Position numbers and translations under genes: made by a program. From Paracoccus sp. TOH (GTDB taxonomy: Bacteria; Pseudomonadota; Alphaproteobacteria; Rhodobacterales; Rhodobacteraceae): 64,000 nucleotides of DNA. Shown piece by piece: positions 48,945-57,979 of the stretch. The DNA is taken from positions 1,239,001 through 1,303,000 of the forward strand of contig NZ_CP098361.1 in assembly GCF_030388245.1 (NCBI RefSeq). Reading direction: 5' to 3'. The stretch's first letter is position 1; the number at the start of each line of letters is the position of its first letter. The notes under the pieces were generated by a model. It did no database searches. It was not told the DNA's origin and was given only the letters and a program-made list of their open reading frames with translations.

Positions 48945-49597
48945 AGGCGCTGCTGATCCGCGACCTGCGGCTGGCCACGCGCGCCGGAGGCGGCTTCGGG
49001 CTGGCGCTGGCCTTCTTCCTGATCGTCTGCACGCTGGTCCCCTTCGGCGTCGGCCCGGAAGGGGGCACGCTGTCGCGCATCGCGCCCGGCATCCTGTGGG
49101 TCGGGGCGCTGCTGTCCTGCCTGCTGTCGCTCGACCGCATCTTCGCGCTGGATTTCGAGGATGGCAGCCTGGATCTGCTGGCGACCGCGCCGCTGCCGCT
49201 GGAGGGGACGGTGGCGATCAAGGCGCTTGCGCATTGGCTGGTCACCGGCCTGCCGCTGGCGCTGTCGGCGCCGGTCTTCGGCCTGCTTCTGCACCTGCCG
49301 GGGCCGGCCTATCCCTGGCTGGTGGCCTCGCTGATCCTCGGCACGCCGGCGCTGTCGATGCTGGGCGCCTTCGGCGCGGCGGTGACGGTGGGGCTGCGGC
49401 GCGGCGGGCTGCTGCTGTCGCTCTTGGTGCTGCCGCTTTACGTGCCGACGCTGATCTTCGGCGCCGAGGCGGTGCGGCGCGGCGCCGCGGGCGCCGATCC
49501 GGGCGCGCCGCTGGTCTTCCTGGCCGCGATCACGCTTGCCACCCTGGCGCTGGCGCCCTTTGCCGCGGCCGCCGCGCTGCGCGTCAATCTGCGGTGA
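48941..49597 (+). CDS. ccmB: Cytochrome c maturation membrane protein CcmB
   Basis: A 218-residue integral membrane protein with six spans, starting MKALLIRDLRLATRAGGG. Family-like segments are LDRIFALDFEDGSLDLL and LAHWLVTGLPLALSAPVF. It pairs with CcmA and CcmC. The first ATG lies at the end of the tandem repeat that joins it to ccmA, so its translation may depend on re-initiation from ccmA. Confidence 0.94.
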   Translation: MKALLIRDLRLATRAGGGFGLALAFFLIVCTLVPFGVGPEGGTLSRIAPGILWVGALLSCLLSLDRIFALDFEDGSLDLLATAPLPLEGTVAIKALAHWLVTGLPLALSAPVFGLLLHLPGPAYPWLVASLILGTPALSMLGAFGAAVTVGLRRGGLLLSLLVLPLYVPTLIFGAEAVRRGAAGADPGAPLVFLAAITLATLALAPFAAAAALRVNLR

Positions 49598-49649
49598 ATA
49601 CGACCTCTGGCCACTTGAGCGGGCGGCGCGCCCGGTTTACGGAGCAATC

Positions 49650-50375
49650 ATGTCGATCTGGGAATATGCCAACCCTGTCAAGTTCATGCGCGTATCGGGC
49701 GCGATCCTGCCATGGGTTGTGGCGGGGGCGGCGCTCTGCACCGTCGCCGGGCTGGTCTGGGGATTCCTGACGCCCCAGGACTACAAGCAGGGCGCGACGG
49801 TCAAGATCATCTTCCTGCATGTGCCCGCCGCGCTGATGGCGATCAACATCTGGCTGATGATGCTGGTCACCTCGCTGATCTGGCTGGTGCGGCGCCACCA
49901 TGTCAGCGCCCTGGCCGCCAAGGCCGCGGCGCCGGTGGGCGCGGTGATGACGCTGATCGCGCTGATCACCGGAGCGATCTGGGGCCAGCCGATGTGGGGA
50001 ACCTGGTGGGAATGGGATCCGCGGCTGACCTCGTTCCTGATCCTGTTCCTGTTCTATCTGGGCTACATGGCGCTGTGGGCGGCGGTCGAGGATCCCGACA
50101 GCGCCGCCGACCTGACCGGGGTGCTGTGCCTCGTGGGCTCGGTCTTCGCGCTCCTGTCGCGCTATGCCGTGAATTTCTGGAACCAGGGCCTGCACCAGGG
50201 CGCCTCGCTGTCGCTGGCGCCGGGCGAGCGGATGTCGGCGGTCTATCGCTATCCGCTTTACCTGACCATGCTGGGCTTTTTCCTGCTGTTCCTGGCGCTG
50301 CTGCTGATCCGCACCCGCACCGAGATCCGCCGCCGCCGTCTGGCCGCGCTGCTGGCAAGGGAGAACCGCGCATGA
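49650..50375 (+). CDS. ccmC: Cytochrome c maturation haem handler CcmC
   Basis: A 241-residue membrane protein that attaches haem to CcmE. Six spans are visible, with the WWD haem domain GTWWEWDPRLTS (about 117-128) and flanking histidines (FLHVPAA near residue 60 and NQGLHQGASLS near 185). The ATG at 49650 follows GGAGCAATC. The stop overlaps the ccmD ATG. Confidence 0.96.
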   Translation: MSIWEYANPVKFMRVSGAILPWVVAGAALCTVAGLVWGFLTPQDYKQGATVKIIFLHVPAALMAINIWLMMLVTSLIWLVRRHHVSALAAKAAAPVGAVMTLIALITGAIWGQPMWGTWWEWDPRLTSFLILFLFYLGYMALWAAVEDPDSAADLTGVLCLVGSVFALLSRYAVNFWNQGLHQGASLSLAPGERMSAVYRYPLYLTMLGFFLLFLALLLIRTRTEIRRRRLAALLARENRA

Positions 50376-50515
50376 CCGAGCTTGGCAAATACGCCACCAC
50401 CGTCCTGGCCGCCTATGGTGCGAGCCTGGTGCTGCTGGTCGGCATCATCGTGCAGACCGTGCTGGCCAATGCCCGCGCCCGTCGCGAATTGCAGGAGTAT
50501 GAACGCCGTGGCTAG
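50372..50515 (+). CDS. ccmD: Haem exporter small subunit CcmD
   Basis: A 47-residue protein with one span (TTVLAAYGASLVLLVGIIVQ) followed by a basic tail (ARARRELQEYERRG). It is required for release of holo-CcmE from CcmABC. It overlaps ccmC by 4 bp and ccmG by 17 bp, so all are tightly coupled. Confidence 0.92.
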   Translation: MTELGKYATTVLAAYGASLVLLVGIIVQTVLANARARRELQEYERRG

Positions 50516-51047
50516 AATCTCGCCGATGATGCTGCTGCCGGTGGCGATCTTCGCCGGCTTCGCCGGGCTGGCCGGCTGGGCGCTGCTGCGCGACGATCCC
50601 GATGCGCTGCCGTCGGCCATGGTCGGGCGCGAGGCGCCCCCGGTCGGCGCGAGCACGCTGCCCGGCAAGCCGCAGCTGACGGACGCCATGCTGCGCCAGC
50701 CGGGGGTGAAGCTGGTGAACTTCTGGGCCAGCTGGTGCCCGCCTTGCCGGGCCGAGCATCCGACGCTGACCGAGCTTTCCGCCCGGCTGCCGGTCTATGG
50801 CGTCGACCTGAAGGATCCCGAATCCGCCGCGCTGGGTTTTCTGTCCGAACATGGCGACCCCTATCACGCGCTGGCCAGCGACCCGCGCGGCCGGGTGGCG
50901 ATCGACTGGGGGGTGACCGCGCCGCCCGAGACCTTCATCATCGACGGCGCGGGCCGCATCCTTTATCGCCATGCCGGCCCGCTGGTGCGCGAGGATTACC
51001 AGAACCGCTTCCTGCCCGAGCTGGAGAAGGCGCTGGCGGCCGAGTGA
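50499..51047 (+). CDS. ccmG: Thiol:disulfide oxidoreductase CcmG/DsbE
   Basis: A 182-residue membrane-anchored periplasmic thioredoxin that reduces apocytochrome c. After an N-terminal anchor (LLPVAIFAGFAGLAGWALL) comes the active site NFWASWCPPCRAEHP (about 74-88), with the cis-Pro region APPETFIID further on. ATG at 50499 follows CAGGAG inside ccmD. It closes the ccmABCDG run; ccmE, F and H are not in the window. Confidence 0.94.
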   Translation: MNAVARISPMMLLPVAIFAGFAGLAGWALLRDDPDALPSAMVGREAPPVGASTLPGKPQLTDAMLRQPGVKLVNFWASWCPPCRAEHPTLTELSARLPVYGVDLKDPESAALGFLSEHGDPYHALASDPRGRVAIDWGVTAPPETFIIDGAGRILYRHAGPLVREDYQNRFLPELEKALAAE

Positions 51048-51075
51048 CGGCGCCGCCTGTGCCAGATCGAGGTTG

Positions 51076-51106
51076 CCCGGGTCTTCGGGAAGGAAGAAGA
51101 CCCGGG
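51076..51106. repeat. Long perfect hairpin between ccmG and hisC
   Basis: CCCGGGTCTTC at 51076-51086 pairs perfectly with GAAGACCCGGG at 51096-51106 (11 bp, 9-base loop). No T-run follows. The rest of the 180-bp gap contains a stretch GGGTATTTGGAAAACGG at about 51129-51145. This may be a dispersed intergenic repeat or a transcript-stabilising hairpin. Confidence 0.45.
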
Positions 51107-51227
51107 GTGGCGCCTTGGGGTGCCGTCGCATGGGTATTTGGAAAACGGTGAAAGCGCCGGCGCGGCGGTAAGGCTTTCCAAGCCCTGCGGCGGGCGCTAA
51201 GACGGCCGGGCTTGCAAGAGGGCCGCC

Positions 51228-52331
51228 ATGTCGCAGAACCAGACGACCATCGCTCCGCAACCCGGCATCCTGGAGATCTCGCTTTACGAAGGCGGGGCCT
51301 CGAAGGTGGCGGGAGTCGAGAATGTCGTGAAGCTTTCCTCGAACGAGAACCCCTTCGGGCCTTCGGACAAGGCGCGCGAGGCGGTGATCCGCGCCGCCCA
51401 TGCCCTGCATCGCTATCCCAATACCGACCATGCCGGGCTGCGCGCCGCCATCGGCGAGGTGCATGGGCTGGACCCCGACCGCATCATCTGCGGCGTCGGG
51501 TCGGACGAGATCATCCATTTCCTCTGCCAGGCCTATGCCGGGCCGGGAACCGAGGTGCTGTTCACCGAGCACGGTTTCCTGATGTATCGCATCTCTGCCC
51601 ATGCGGCGGGGGCGACCCCGGTGCAGGTGGCCGAACGCGACCGGGTGACCGATGTCGAGGCGCTGATCGCCGGCGCGAGCGAGCGCACGCGGCTGATCTT
51701 CGTCGCCAACCCGAACAACCCGACCGGCACGATGATCGGCCTGCCGGAACTGGAGCGGCTGGCCCGCGCCGTGCCGCAGGCCATCCTGGTGGTCGATGCC
51801 GCCTATGCCGAATATGTCGAGGATTACGACGGCGGCGCCGAGCTGGCGACCCGGCTGCCGAACGTGTTCATGACCCGGACCTTTTCCAAGATCTACGGTC
51901 TGGGGGGCTTGCGCGTCGGCTGGGGCTATGGTCCGCGCGAGATCGTCGATGTGCTGAACCGCATCCGCGGCCCCTTCAACCTGTCCCATGTCGCGCTGGA
52001 AGGCGCCGAGGCCGCCATGCGCGACCGCGAGCACATCGGCCGCTGCCAGGCCGAGAATGCCCGCATGCGCGCCTGGCTGGCCGAGGCGCTGGCCGAAAAG
52101 GGCGTGCCCTCGGACACCTCTTGCGCGAATTTCATCCTGGCGCGCTTTGCCGATGCCGGGACGGCGGGGGCCTGCGACGAGTATCTGAAGGCCCAGGGGC
52201 TGATCGTGCGGCGCGTCGCCGGCTACGGTCTGCCGCAATGCCTGCGCATCACCGTGGGCGACGAGGCGTCCTGCCGGCGCGTGGCGCATGTCATCGGCCA
52301 GTTCATGGCCGAGCGCGCGGAGAGCCGCTGA
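51228..52331 (+). CDS. hisC: Histidinol-phosphate aminotransferase
   Basis: A 367-residue PLP enzyme of histidine synthesis that often also transaminates aromatic precursors. Landmarks are [12 protein letters not shown] (about 35-46), [13 protein letters not shown] and the PLP lysine in [15 protein letters not shown] (about 218-232). The location right before a prephenate dehydrogenase suggests use in tyrosine/phenylalanine synthesis as well as histidine. The stop overlaps the next ATG. Confidence 0.94.
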   Translation: MSQNQTTIAPQPGILEISLYEGGASKVAGVENVVKLSSNENPFGPSDKAREAVIRAAHALHRYPNTDHAGLRAAIGEVHGLDPDRIICGVGSDEIIHFLCQAYAGPGTEVLFTEHGFLMYRISAHAAGATPVQVAERDRVTDVEALIAGASERTRLIFVANPNNPTGTMIGLPELERLARAVPQAILVVDAAYAEYVEDYDGGAELATRLPNVFMTRTFSKIYGLGGLRVGWGYGPREIVDVLNRIRGPFNLSHVALEGAEAAMRDREHIGRCQAENARMRAWLAEALAEKGVPSDTSCANFILARFADAGTAGACDEYLKAQGLIVRRVAGYGLPQCLRITVGDEASCRRVAHVIGQFMAERAESR

Positions 52332-53266
52332 TGGCCGCGATCTATGACCGGGTGGCGCTGATCGGGCTGGGGCTGATCGCCGGCTCGATGTCGCTGGCCA
52401 TGCGCGAGGCCGGGCTGGCGCGCGAGGTGGTGGGCCATGCCCGCAGCCCCGAAACCCGCGAGACCGCGCGCCAGATCGGGCTGGTCGATCGCGTGACCGA
52501 GAGTGCCGCCGAGGCGGTGGAGGGTGCCGACCTGGTGGTGCTGGCGGTGCCGGTCGGCGCCATGGGCGCGGTCGCGGCCGAGATCGCGCCGCATCTGAAG
52601 CCGGGCGCGACGGTGACCGACGTCGGCTCTGTCAAGCAGGCGGTGATCGAGGCGGTGGCGCCGCATATCCCCGAAGGCGTGCATTTCATTCCCGGCCATC
52701 CGCTGGCCGGGACCGAGCATTCCGGCCCGCGCTCGGGCTTTGCGGCGCTGTTTCGCAACCGCTGGTGGCTGCTGACCCCGGTCGAGGGCAGCGACCCGGC
52801 GGCGGTGGAACGGCTTTCGGCGCTGGTGCGGGCGATGGGTGCCAATGTCGAGGCGATGGATGCCGCGCATCACGACCTGGTGCTGGCGGTGACCAGCCAC
52901 ACGCCGCATCTGATTGCCTATACGATGGTGGGGGTGGCCGATCATCTCAAGCGCGTCACCGAAAGCGAGGTCATCAAGTATTCCGCCGCCGGCTTCCGGG
53001 ACTTCACCCGGATCGCCGCCTCGGACCCGACCATGTGGCGCGACGTGTTCCTGCAGAACAAGGAGGCGGTTCTGGACATCCTGGGCCGCTTCACCGAAGA
53101 GCTTTTCATGCTGCAGCGCGCCATCCGCATGGGCGACGGCCCGCATCTGCACGATTACTTCACCCGCACCCGGGCGATCCGCCGCGGCATCATTGAGGCC
53201 GGGCAGGACACCGCGGCGCCGGATTTCGGCCGCAGCCTGGCCGCCGGCGAGGCACCGAAGCCCTAG
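52331..53266 (+). CDS. tyrC: Prephenate/arogenate dehydrogenase
   Basis: A 311-residue NAD(P)-dependent dehydrogenase of tyrosine synthesis (TyrA/TyrC family). The dinucleotide fold opens with VALIGLGLIAGSMSLAMREAG. Substrate residues include GSVKQAVIEAV, PGHPLAGTEHSGP and the helical C-terminal part with SHTPHLIAYTMV. It overlaps hisC. Its TAG stop shares CTAG with the stop of the convergent DUF2125 gene. Whether arogenate or prephenate is preferred cannot be told. Confidence 0.93.
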   Translation: MAAIYDRVALIGLGLIAGSMSLAMREAGLAREVVGHARSPETRETARQIGLVDRVTESAAEAVEGADLVVLAVPVGAMGAVAAEIAPHLKPGATVTDVGSVKQAVIEAVAPHIPEGVHFIPGHPLAGTEHSGPRSGFAALFRNRWWLLTPVEGSDPAAVERLSALVRAMGANVEAMDAAHHDLVLAVTSHTPHLIAYTMVGVADHLKRVTESEVIKYSAAGFRDFTRIAASDPTMWRDVFLQNKEAVLDILGRFTEELFMLQRAIRMGDGPHLHDYFTRTRAIRRGIIEAGQDTAAPDFGRSLAAGEAPKP

Positions 53267-54270
53267 CGGCGCGGAAAGACCGGCGCCGGGCCCAGCGTCA
53301 GCGGGCCCAGGCTCGTCTTGCCGTCGGCGAAGGTCAGCGGCAGGCGCAGTTCGCCCGCCGCCGGGGGCGGGAAGCGGAAGCCGGCAGCCTCGGGCAGCGG
53401 CTGCGCCGAGATGGTTTTCAGCATGGTCCCGGCCAGTGTCACCAGCTTCGGCGGGATCAGCCCGGCCGTGGCCGCGGCCTGCAGAAGCGGCCCCGCATCC
53501 CTGGTATAAAGCGCGACCCGGCCCTGGGCCCGGCCCTGGGCATCGGCCTGGACGCGGCCGAGGATGCGCGTCTGCAGCGCCCCCAGCCGCAGCTCGGCAT
53601 CGTCGAGGCGCAGCCCCACCGGCAGCGGTGCCAGATCGGGGGTCAGGGTCGATGGGCGGGGCAGGGCGTCCAGCCAGACCCTGCCGCTGGCGGTCAGGCT
53701 CAGCCGGCCGGGCAGGGGCAGGGCCGCGAACAGGCCGGGCTCGAGCTGATCCACGGTCAGGTCCAGGTCATAGGCCGCAGCGGCTGCCGGCGGCGCATCC
53801 GCCTCAAGCGCTGTCAGCCGGGCGTCGGCGCGCAGCCCTTGGGCCAGATCCCGGCCTTCGACCGTCAGCGGCCCGGCCGCGAGTCCGGCCGACGCCATGC
53901 CCAGCCCGTTCAGCGGTTGCAGCCGCAGCCGCGCCGAAGCATCGGTCATGCCCAGCTGCAGCGGGCCAGGGCCGGAATCCAGCGTGGCGCGGGCCGGCAG
54001 GGCCAGCCGCAGCTCGGTCGGGCGCAGCGGGTTCAACCACAGCTCGGCCTGCGGCAGGGCCAGCGTGCCGGCATCCGTCCGCAGCTCCAGCGCGGCGGCC
54101 TGCACGCCGATCCGCCTTGGGTCGCGCAGTTCCCGCACCGCGCCCAGGCCGAGCATGGGCTGTTCGGCCGCGATCTGGCGCAGTTGCTGGGCCATCAGGC
54201 TTTCGCCGCCCAGCCAGAGCCCGCCCAGAAACAGGGCAAGAACGACAAGGGGGGCAAGCAGTCGGCGCAT
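53263..54270 (-). CDS. DUF2125-domain protein
   Basis: A 335-residue envelope protein with an N-terminal signal anchor (MRRLLAPLVVLALFLGGLWLG) followed by a long region of beta-strands resembling AsmA/DUF2125 proteins: repeated DARLTAL, LTVDQLEPGLFAALPLPGRL and GRVALYTRDAGPLL. The protein is likely periplasmic and membrane-anchored. The domain occurs throughout alphaproteobacteria but has no known function. It is convergent with tyrC. Confidence 0.8.
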   Translation of the reverse strand: MRRLLAPLVVLALFLGGLWLGGESLMAQQLRQIAAEQPMLGLGAVRELRDPRRIGVQAAALELRTDAGTLALPQAELWLNPLRPTELRLALPARATLDSGPGPLQLGMTDASARLRLQPLNGLGMASAGLAAGPLTVEGRDLAQGLRADARLTALEADAPPAAAAAYDLDLTVDQLEPGLFAALPLPGRLSLTASGRVWLDALPRPSTLTPDLAPLPVGLRLDDAELRLGALQTRILGRVQADAQGRAQGRVALYTRDAGPLLQAAATAGLIPPKLVTLAGTMLKTISAQPLPEAAGFRFPPPAAGELRLPLTFADGKTSLGPLTLGPAPVFPRR

Positions 54271-54364
54271 CGGATCCTCGCGGCTGGTCGTGGCGTCTTG
54301 GAACGCCGGTCAGGCTGTCCTAAGTTTTTCCTGACCGAAAGTATGTAGGGCACCGGGGTAAAGA

Positions 54365-54934
54365 ATGGGTGAACGGCCGGAGCATTGGGTCTTTGCCTAT
54401 GGCTCGCTCATGTGGGATCCGGGCTTTCCCGTCGCGGAGATGGTGACGGCGCGGGTCGAAGGCTATGCGCGCAGCTTCTGCCTGCGCTCGGTGGTCTATC
54501 GCGGCACCGCCGAGACGCCCGGCCTGGTGCTGGGTCTGGATGCCGAGCCGGGGGCGCATTGCATCGGCCTGGCGCTGCGCGTGGCCGAGCCGGACTGGCC
54601 CGAAACGCTGGCCGGCCTGCGCGCGCGCGAACTGACGACCAATGCCTATGCCGAGCTTTTCCTGCCCTTGGCGCTGCAGGATGGCCGCAAGGTCAAGGCG
54701 ATCGCCTATGTGATCCGCCGCGACCATGACCAATATGCCGGCTTGCTGGATTCCCGCGAGCAGGCCGAGATCATCGCCCGAGCCCAGGGCGGGCGCGGAC
54801 CGAATGCGGAATACCTGTTCAACACCGCCATGCATCTGGCGCAGATGGGGATCGAGGATCTGGCGCTGGCCGAACTGGCCGACAGGGTGCGCGGGTTGCT
54901 GCGTCCCGGCAGCGGATCGGGGCTCGGCCCTTAG
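54365..54934 (+). CDS. Gamma-glutamylcyclotransferase, ChaC family
   Basis: A 189-residue protein with the ChaC start WVFAYGSLMWDPGFPV (about 8-23), the glutamyl-binding YGSL loop, and SVVYRGTAETPGLVLGL. ChaC enzymes split glutathione into 5-oxoproline and Cys-Gly in the cytosol. GGTAAAGA precedes the ATG. It is transcribed alone, divergent from the DUF2125 gene across a 94-bp gap. Confidence 0.88.
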   Translation: MGERPEHWVFAYGSLMWDPGFPVAEMVTARVEGYARSFCLRSVVYRGTAETPGLVLGLDAEPGAHCIGLALRVAEPDWPETLAGLRARELTTNAYAELFLPLALQDGRKVKAIAYVIRRDHDQYAGLLDSREQAEIIARAQGGRGPNAEYLFNTAMHLAQMGIEDLALAELADRVRGLLRPGSGSGLGP

Positions 54935-54999
54935 CAGCGCTTGGCAGGGCCGGATCGGGCCACTACAGTCGGGGCCGGAAGCAGGGAAGGAAGTGTGAC

Positions 55000-56598
55000 T
55001 TGTCCCGATCTGATGCTGAGCCGCCCTCGCCGCCGCCGCCCGCCGCGCCCGAAGGCCGCCGATCCCGCGCCGCCCGGCTGGCGGCGACGCGCGGTGCCGG
55101 GCCGGGGGTGACCGGCCCCTCCCAGCCGCAATTCTCGCAACCCGTCCGGCAGATCGTGCTGATGCTGATCGTGCTGGCGCTGGTGGTGGCCGGGGCCTGG
55201 TTCGCCTATGGCCGGATCCTGTCGATCTTTTCTTCGAACAGGGCGCTGAACGGGCTGATCCTTGCCGTCTTCGTCATGGGCGTGCTGGGCTGCTTCTGGC
55301 AGGTGGCCGAACTGGTCAAGTCGGTCAGCTGGATCGAACGATTCGCCGCCCGCCGCGGCAATGCCGCCGAGCGCGGCGTCAGCGCGCCGGAACCGGTCGG
55401 ACCGGACGAGGCGCCGCGGCTGCTGGCGCCGCTGGCGGCGCTGCTGGGCCAGCGTGGGCGGGCGGGCGGCGTGATCTCGACCGAATCGTCGCGCTCGATC
55501 CTGGAATCGGTGGCGACGCGGATCGACGAGGCGCGCGACATCACCCGCTATCTTGCCAACCTGCTGATCTTCCTGGGGCTTCTGGGCACCTTTTACGGCC
55601 TTGCCACCACGGTTCCAGCGGTGGTCGACACCATCCGCGCCTTGGCCCCGAAGGACGGCGAGACCGGGATCGAGGTGTTCAACAAGCTGATGACCGGGCT
55701 GGAATCGCAGCTCGGCGGCATGGCCACGGCCTTTTCCAGCTCGCTTCTGGGTCTGGCCGGTTCGCTGGTGGTGGGGCTGCTGGAGCTGTTCGTGACCCAT
55801 GGCCAGAACCGCTTCTACCGCGAGCTCGAGGAATGGCTGTCGGGCTTTACCCGCATCGGTCTGGGCGGCGCCGAGGGGCAGGGGCTGGGCGAGGCGGCGC
55901 TGGCCGGTTTCGTCGAGCGGGTCGAGACGCAGCTGGCCGGATTGCAGGATTTCTACCGCCAGCGCGACGAATTGCGCGACGAGGAAGCCTCGGCCGCCGA
56001 CCAGCGGACGCTCTCGCTGGTCGAGGGGGTCGAGAAGATGGCCGGGCTGTTCGGCGCGGATCGCGACCGGCTGGGCGCGACACTGACGGCCGAGCGCGAG
56101 GCGGTGGCGCAGGCGCTGGCCGGGCTGGAGCGGCGGCTTGGCGATCTTGCCGAACCGCGCCACGACCCGGCGCTGGCGCAGGCGCTGGAGCGGATCGGCC
56201 AAGGGCAGGCTCGTCTGGTCGCACTGGCCGAGATACCGCAGCCAGCGCCGGACGGTGCCTTGGCCGAAGCGCTGCAGCGGCTGGCCGAAGGGCAGGCTCG
56301 TCTGGCGGCACTGGCCGAGACCCCGACGCCGATCCCGGCACCGGACAATGCCCGGCTGGTGCGGGCGCTGGAGCGGCTGGCCGAGGGCCAGGACCGCATC
56401 ATCGAGCTGGGCGTGCAACGCCCCGCCTCGGGCGACGATCCCGAGGCGCGGATGCGGCTGCGCTCGATCGACGTGCAACTGGGCCGGCTGGTCGAGGAAG
56501 CGGCCAGCGGCCGCGACGGCCTGATCTCGGAACTGCGCGAGGACATGGCGGCGCTGACCCGCGCCATCCGCAACCTGGAGCGTGGCGATGGGGCTTAG
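55000..56598 (+). CDS. MotA/TolQ/ExbB-like motor protein with long helical tail
   Basis: A 532-residue protein. After a Pro-rich cytoplasmic N-terminus it has spans at about 51-71, 83-104, 187-207 and 245-266. The last pair (NLLIFLGLLGTFYGLATTV and SSSLLGLAGSLVVGLLELF) matches the MotA/TolQ/ExbB pore segments. From about 290 to the end is a cytoplasmic helical tail that includes three near-repeats (LAEGQARLAALAE type) separated by Pro-rich linkers. The start is TTG at 55000 with GGAAGGAAG upstream. The 3' end overlaps the following OmpA-like gene. It most likely forms an ion-driven complex with that gene's product; substrate and purpose are unknown. Confidence 0.82.
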   Translation: MSRSDAEPPSPPPPAAPEGRRSRAARLAATRGAGPGVTGPSQPQFSQPVRQIVLMLIVLALVVAGAWFAYGRILSIFSSNRALNGLILAVFVMGVLGCFWQVAELVKSVSWIERFAARRGNAAERGVSAPEPVGPDEAPRLLAPLAALLGQRGRAGGVISTESSRSILESVATRIDEARDITRYLANLLIFLGLLGTFYGLATTVPAVVDTIRALAPKDGETGIEVFNKLMTGLESQLGGMATAFSSSLLGLAGSLVVGLLELFVTHGQNRFYRELEEWLSGFTRIGLGGAEGQGLGEAALAGFVERVETQLAGLQDFYRQRDELRDEEASAADQRTLSLVEGVEKMAGLFGADRDRLGATLTAEREAVAQALAGLERRLGDLAEPRHDPALAQALERIGQGQARLVALAEIPQPAPDGALAEALQRLAEGQARLAALAETPTPIPAPDNARLVRALERLAEGQDRIIELGVQRPASGDDPEARMRLRSIDVQLGRLVEEAASGRDGLISELREDMAALTRAIRNLERGDGA

Positions 56599-57979
56599 CC
56601 GGGGCGGCGGCAACCGTTTCTCGGCCACGATCTGGCCGGGCTTCGTCGATGCGATGACCGCGCTTCTGATGGTCATGATGTTCGTGCTGACCATCTTCCT
56701 GCTGGTGCAATCGGTGCTGCGCGACCAGATCACCACCCAGGACAGCGAACTGGACCAGTTGGGCCGGCAGGTGGCGCAGCTTTCGGATGCGCTGTCCAGC
56801 ACGCAGGCCCGCGCCGCCACGCTGGACCGCGACCTGACCGCCGAACGCGAGCGGCTGCGCCGCTCCGAGCAGGCGGTGGCCGGCGCCCGCTCCGAGATCG
56901 ACGCCCAGACCGAGGCCGCCCGGCTTGCCGCCGCCCGCCGCGAGGCGCTGGAGGCGCTGATCGGCGACCTGCGCCGCCGCAATACCGAGACGCAGCAGCA
57001 ACTGGACGAGACCGAGGCCGCGCGGCTGACCGATGCCGCCGCCGCCCAGGCGCTGCGCGAGCGGCTGGCGAAATCCGATGCCGAACTGGATGCCGCGACG
57101 CTGGAGCTGGAGGCGGCGCGCAAGCAGGCCGAGGAGACGCTGACCCTGCTCGCCGCCGCCGAGGCGGCCAAGAAGGACCTGGGCGAGAAGGCCGAGACCC
57201 AGGCCAGCGAGGCCGAGAAGCAGGCCGGCCTGCTGGCGCTGGCGCAGCAGAAGCTGTCCGAGCAGGAGGCGCTTTCGACCGAGGACCAGCGCCGCGTGGC
57301 GCTGCTCAACCAGCGGGTGGCGCAGCTCAACGACCAGCTGGGCAGCCTGCGCGCCGTCTTGGACGCGGCGGGCGAAGAACGCCGCGAGGCCGACCTGCGC
57401 ACCGAGGATCTGGGCCGGCAGCTCAACCTCGCCCTGTTGCGCGCCGCCGAGGAGGAGCGCAAGCGCCGGGCGCTGGAGGAGGAGGCGCGCGCCAAGGCCG
57501 AGGCCGAGGCCAAGGACCTGGCGCGCTATCGGTCCGAGTTCTTCGGCCGGCTGTCGCAAATCCTGGCGGGGCGCGAAGGGGTGCGGGTGGTGGGCGACCG
57601 CTTCGTGTTCTCGTCCGAGGTGCTGTTCGCGCCGGGCGAGGCGACCCTGTCGCCCGGCGGACGCGAGCAGATCGCCCGCGTGGCCGAGCGGCTGAAGCAG
57701 ATCTCGGCCGAGATCCCGGCCGAGATCGACTGGATGATCCGGGTGGACGGCCATACCGACAGCCAGCCGCTGTCCGGGCAGGGACGCTATCGCGACAACT
57801 GGGAGCTGAGCCAGGCCCGGGCGCTGGCGGTGGTGCGCTACATGGTGGACGAGCTGGGCTTCCCCGCGACCCGCCTTGCGCCTGCCGGCTTTGCCGATAC
57901 GCGGCCGGTGGCGCCGGGCGACACGCCCGAGGCCCGCGCCCAGAACCGCCGCATCGAGCTGAAGCTGACCGAGCGCTAG
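56588..57979 (+). CDS. MotB/OmpA-like peptidoglycan-binding partner with long coiled coil
   Basis: A 463-residue protein. The N-terminal span (ATIWPGFVDAMTALLMVMM) holds Asp21, the position of the ion-binding Asp in MotB/ExbD/TolR. Residues about 45-300 form a long, very regular coiled coil rich in Ala, Glu, Gln and Arg. The C-terminal OmpA-type domain has VLFAPGEATLS, VDGHTDSQPLSG and NWELSQARALAVVRYM, which bind peptidoglycan. ATG at 56588 has GGAG 7 bp upstream; a GTG at 56582 is less likely. With the upstream gene it forms a motor-stator-like pair spanning inner membrane to cell wall. Confidence 0.85.
   Translation: MGLSRGGGNRFSATIWPGFVDAMTALLMVMMFVLTIFLLVQSVLRDQITTQDSELDQLGRQVAQLSDALSSTQARAATLDRDLTAERERLRRSEQAVAGARSEIDAQTEAARLAAARREALEALIGDLRRRNTETQQQLDETEAARLTDAAAAQALRERLAKSDAELDAATLELEAARKQAEETLTLLAAAEAAKKDLGEKAETQASEAEKQAGLLALAQQKLSEQEALSTEDQRRVALLNQRVAQLNDQLGSLRAVLDAAGEERREADLRTEDLGRQLNLALLRAAEEERKRRALEEEARAKAEAEAKDLARYRSEFFGRLSQILAGREGVRVVGDRFVFSSEVLFAPGEATLSPGGREQIARVAERLKQISAEIPAEIDWMIRVDGHTDSQPLSGQGRYRDNWELSQARALAVVRYMVDELGFPATRLAPAGFADTRPVAPGDTPEARAQNRRIELKLTER

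Noticed and set aside
55000..57979. Zorya-type defence system
   Set aside because: Only the ZorA/ZorB-like pair is present; neighbours are ChaC and a glycosyltransferase, with no helicase or nuclease component. Pairs of this kind are widespread in alphaproteobacteria.
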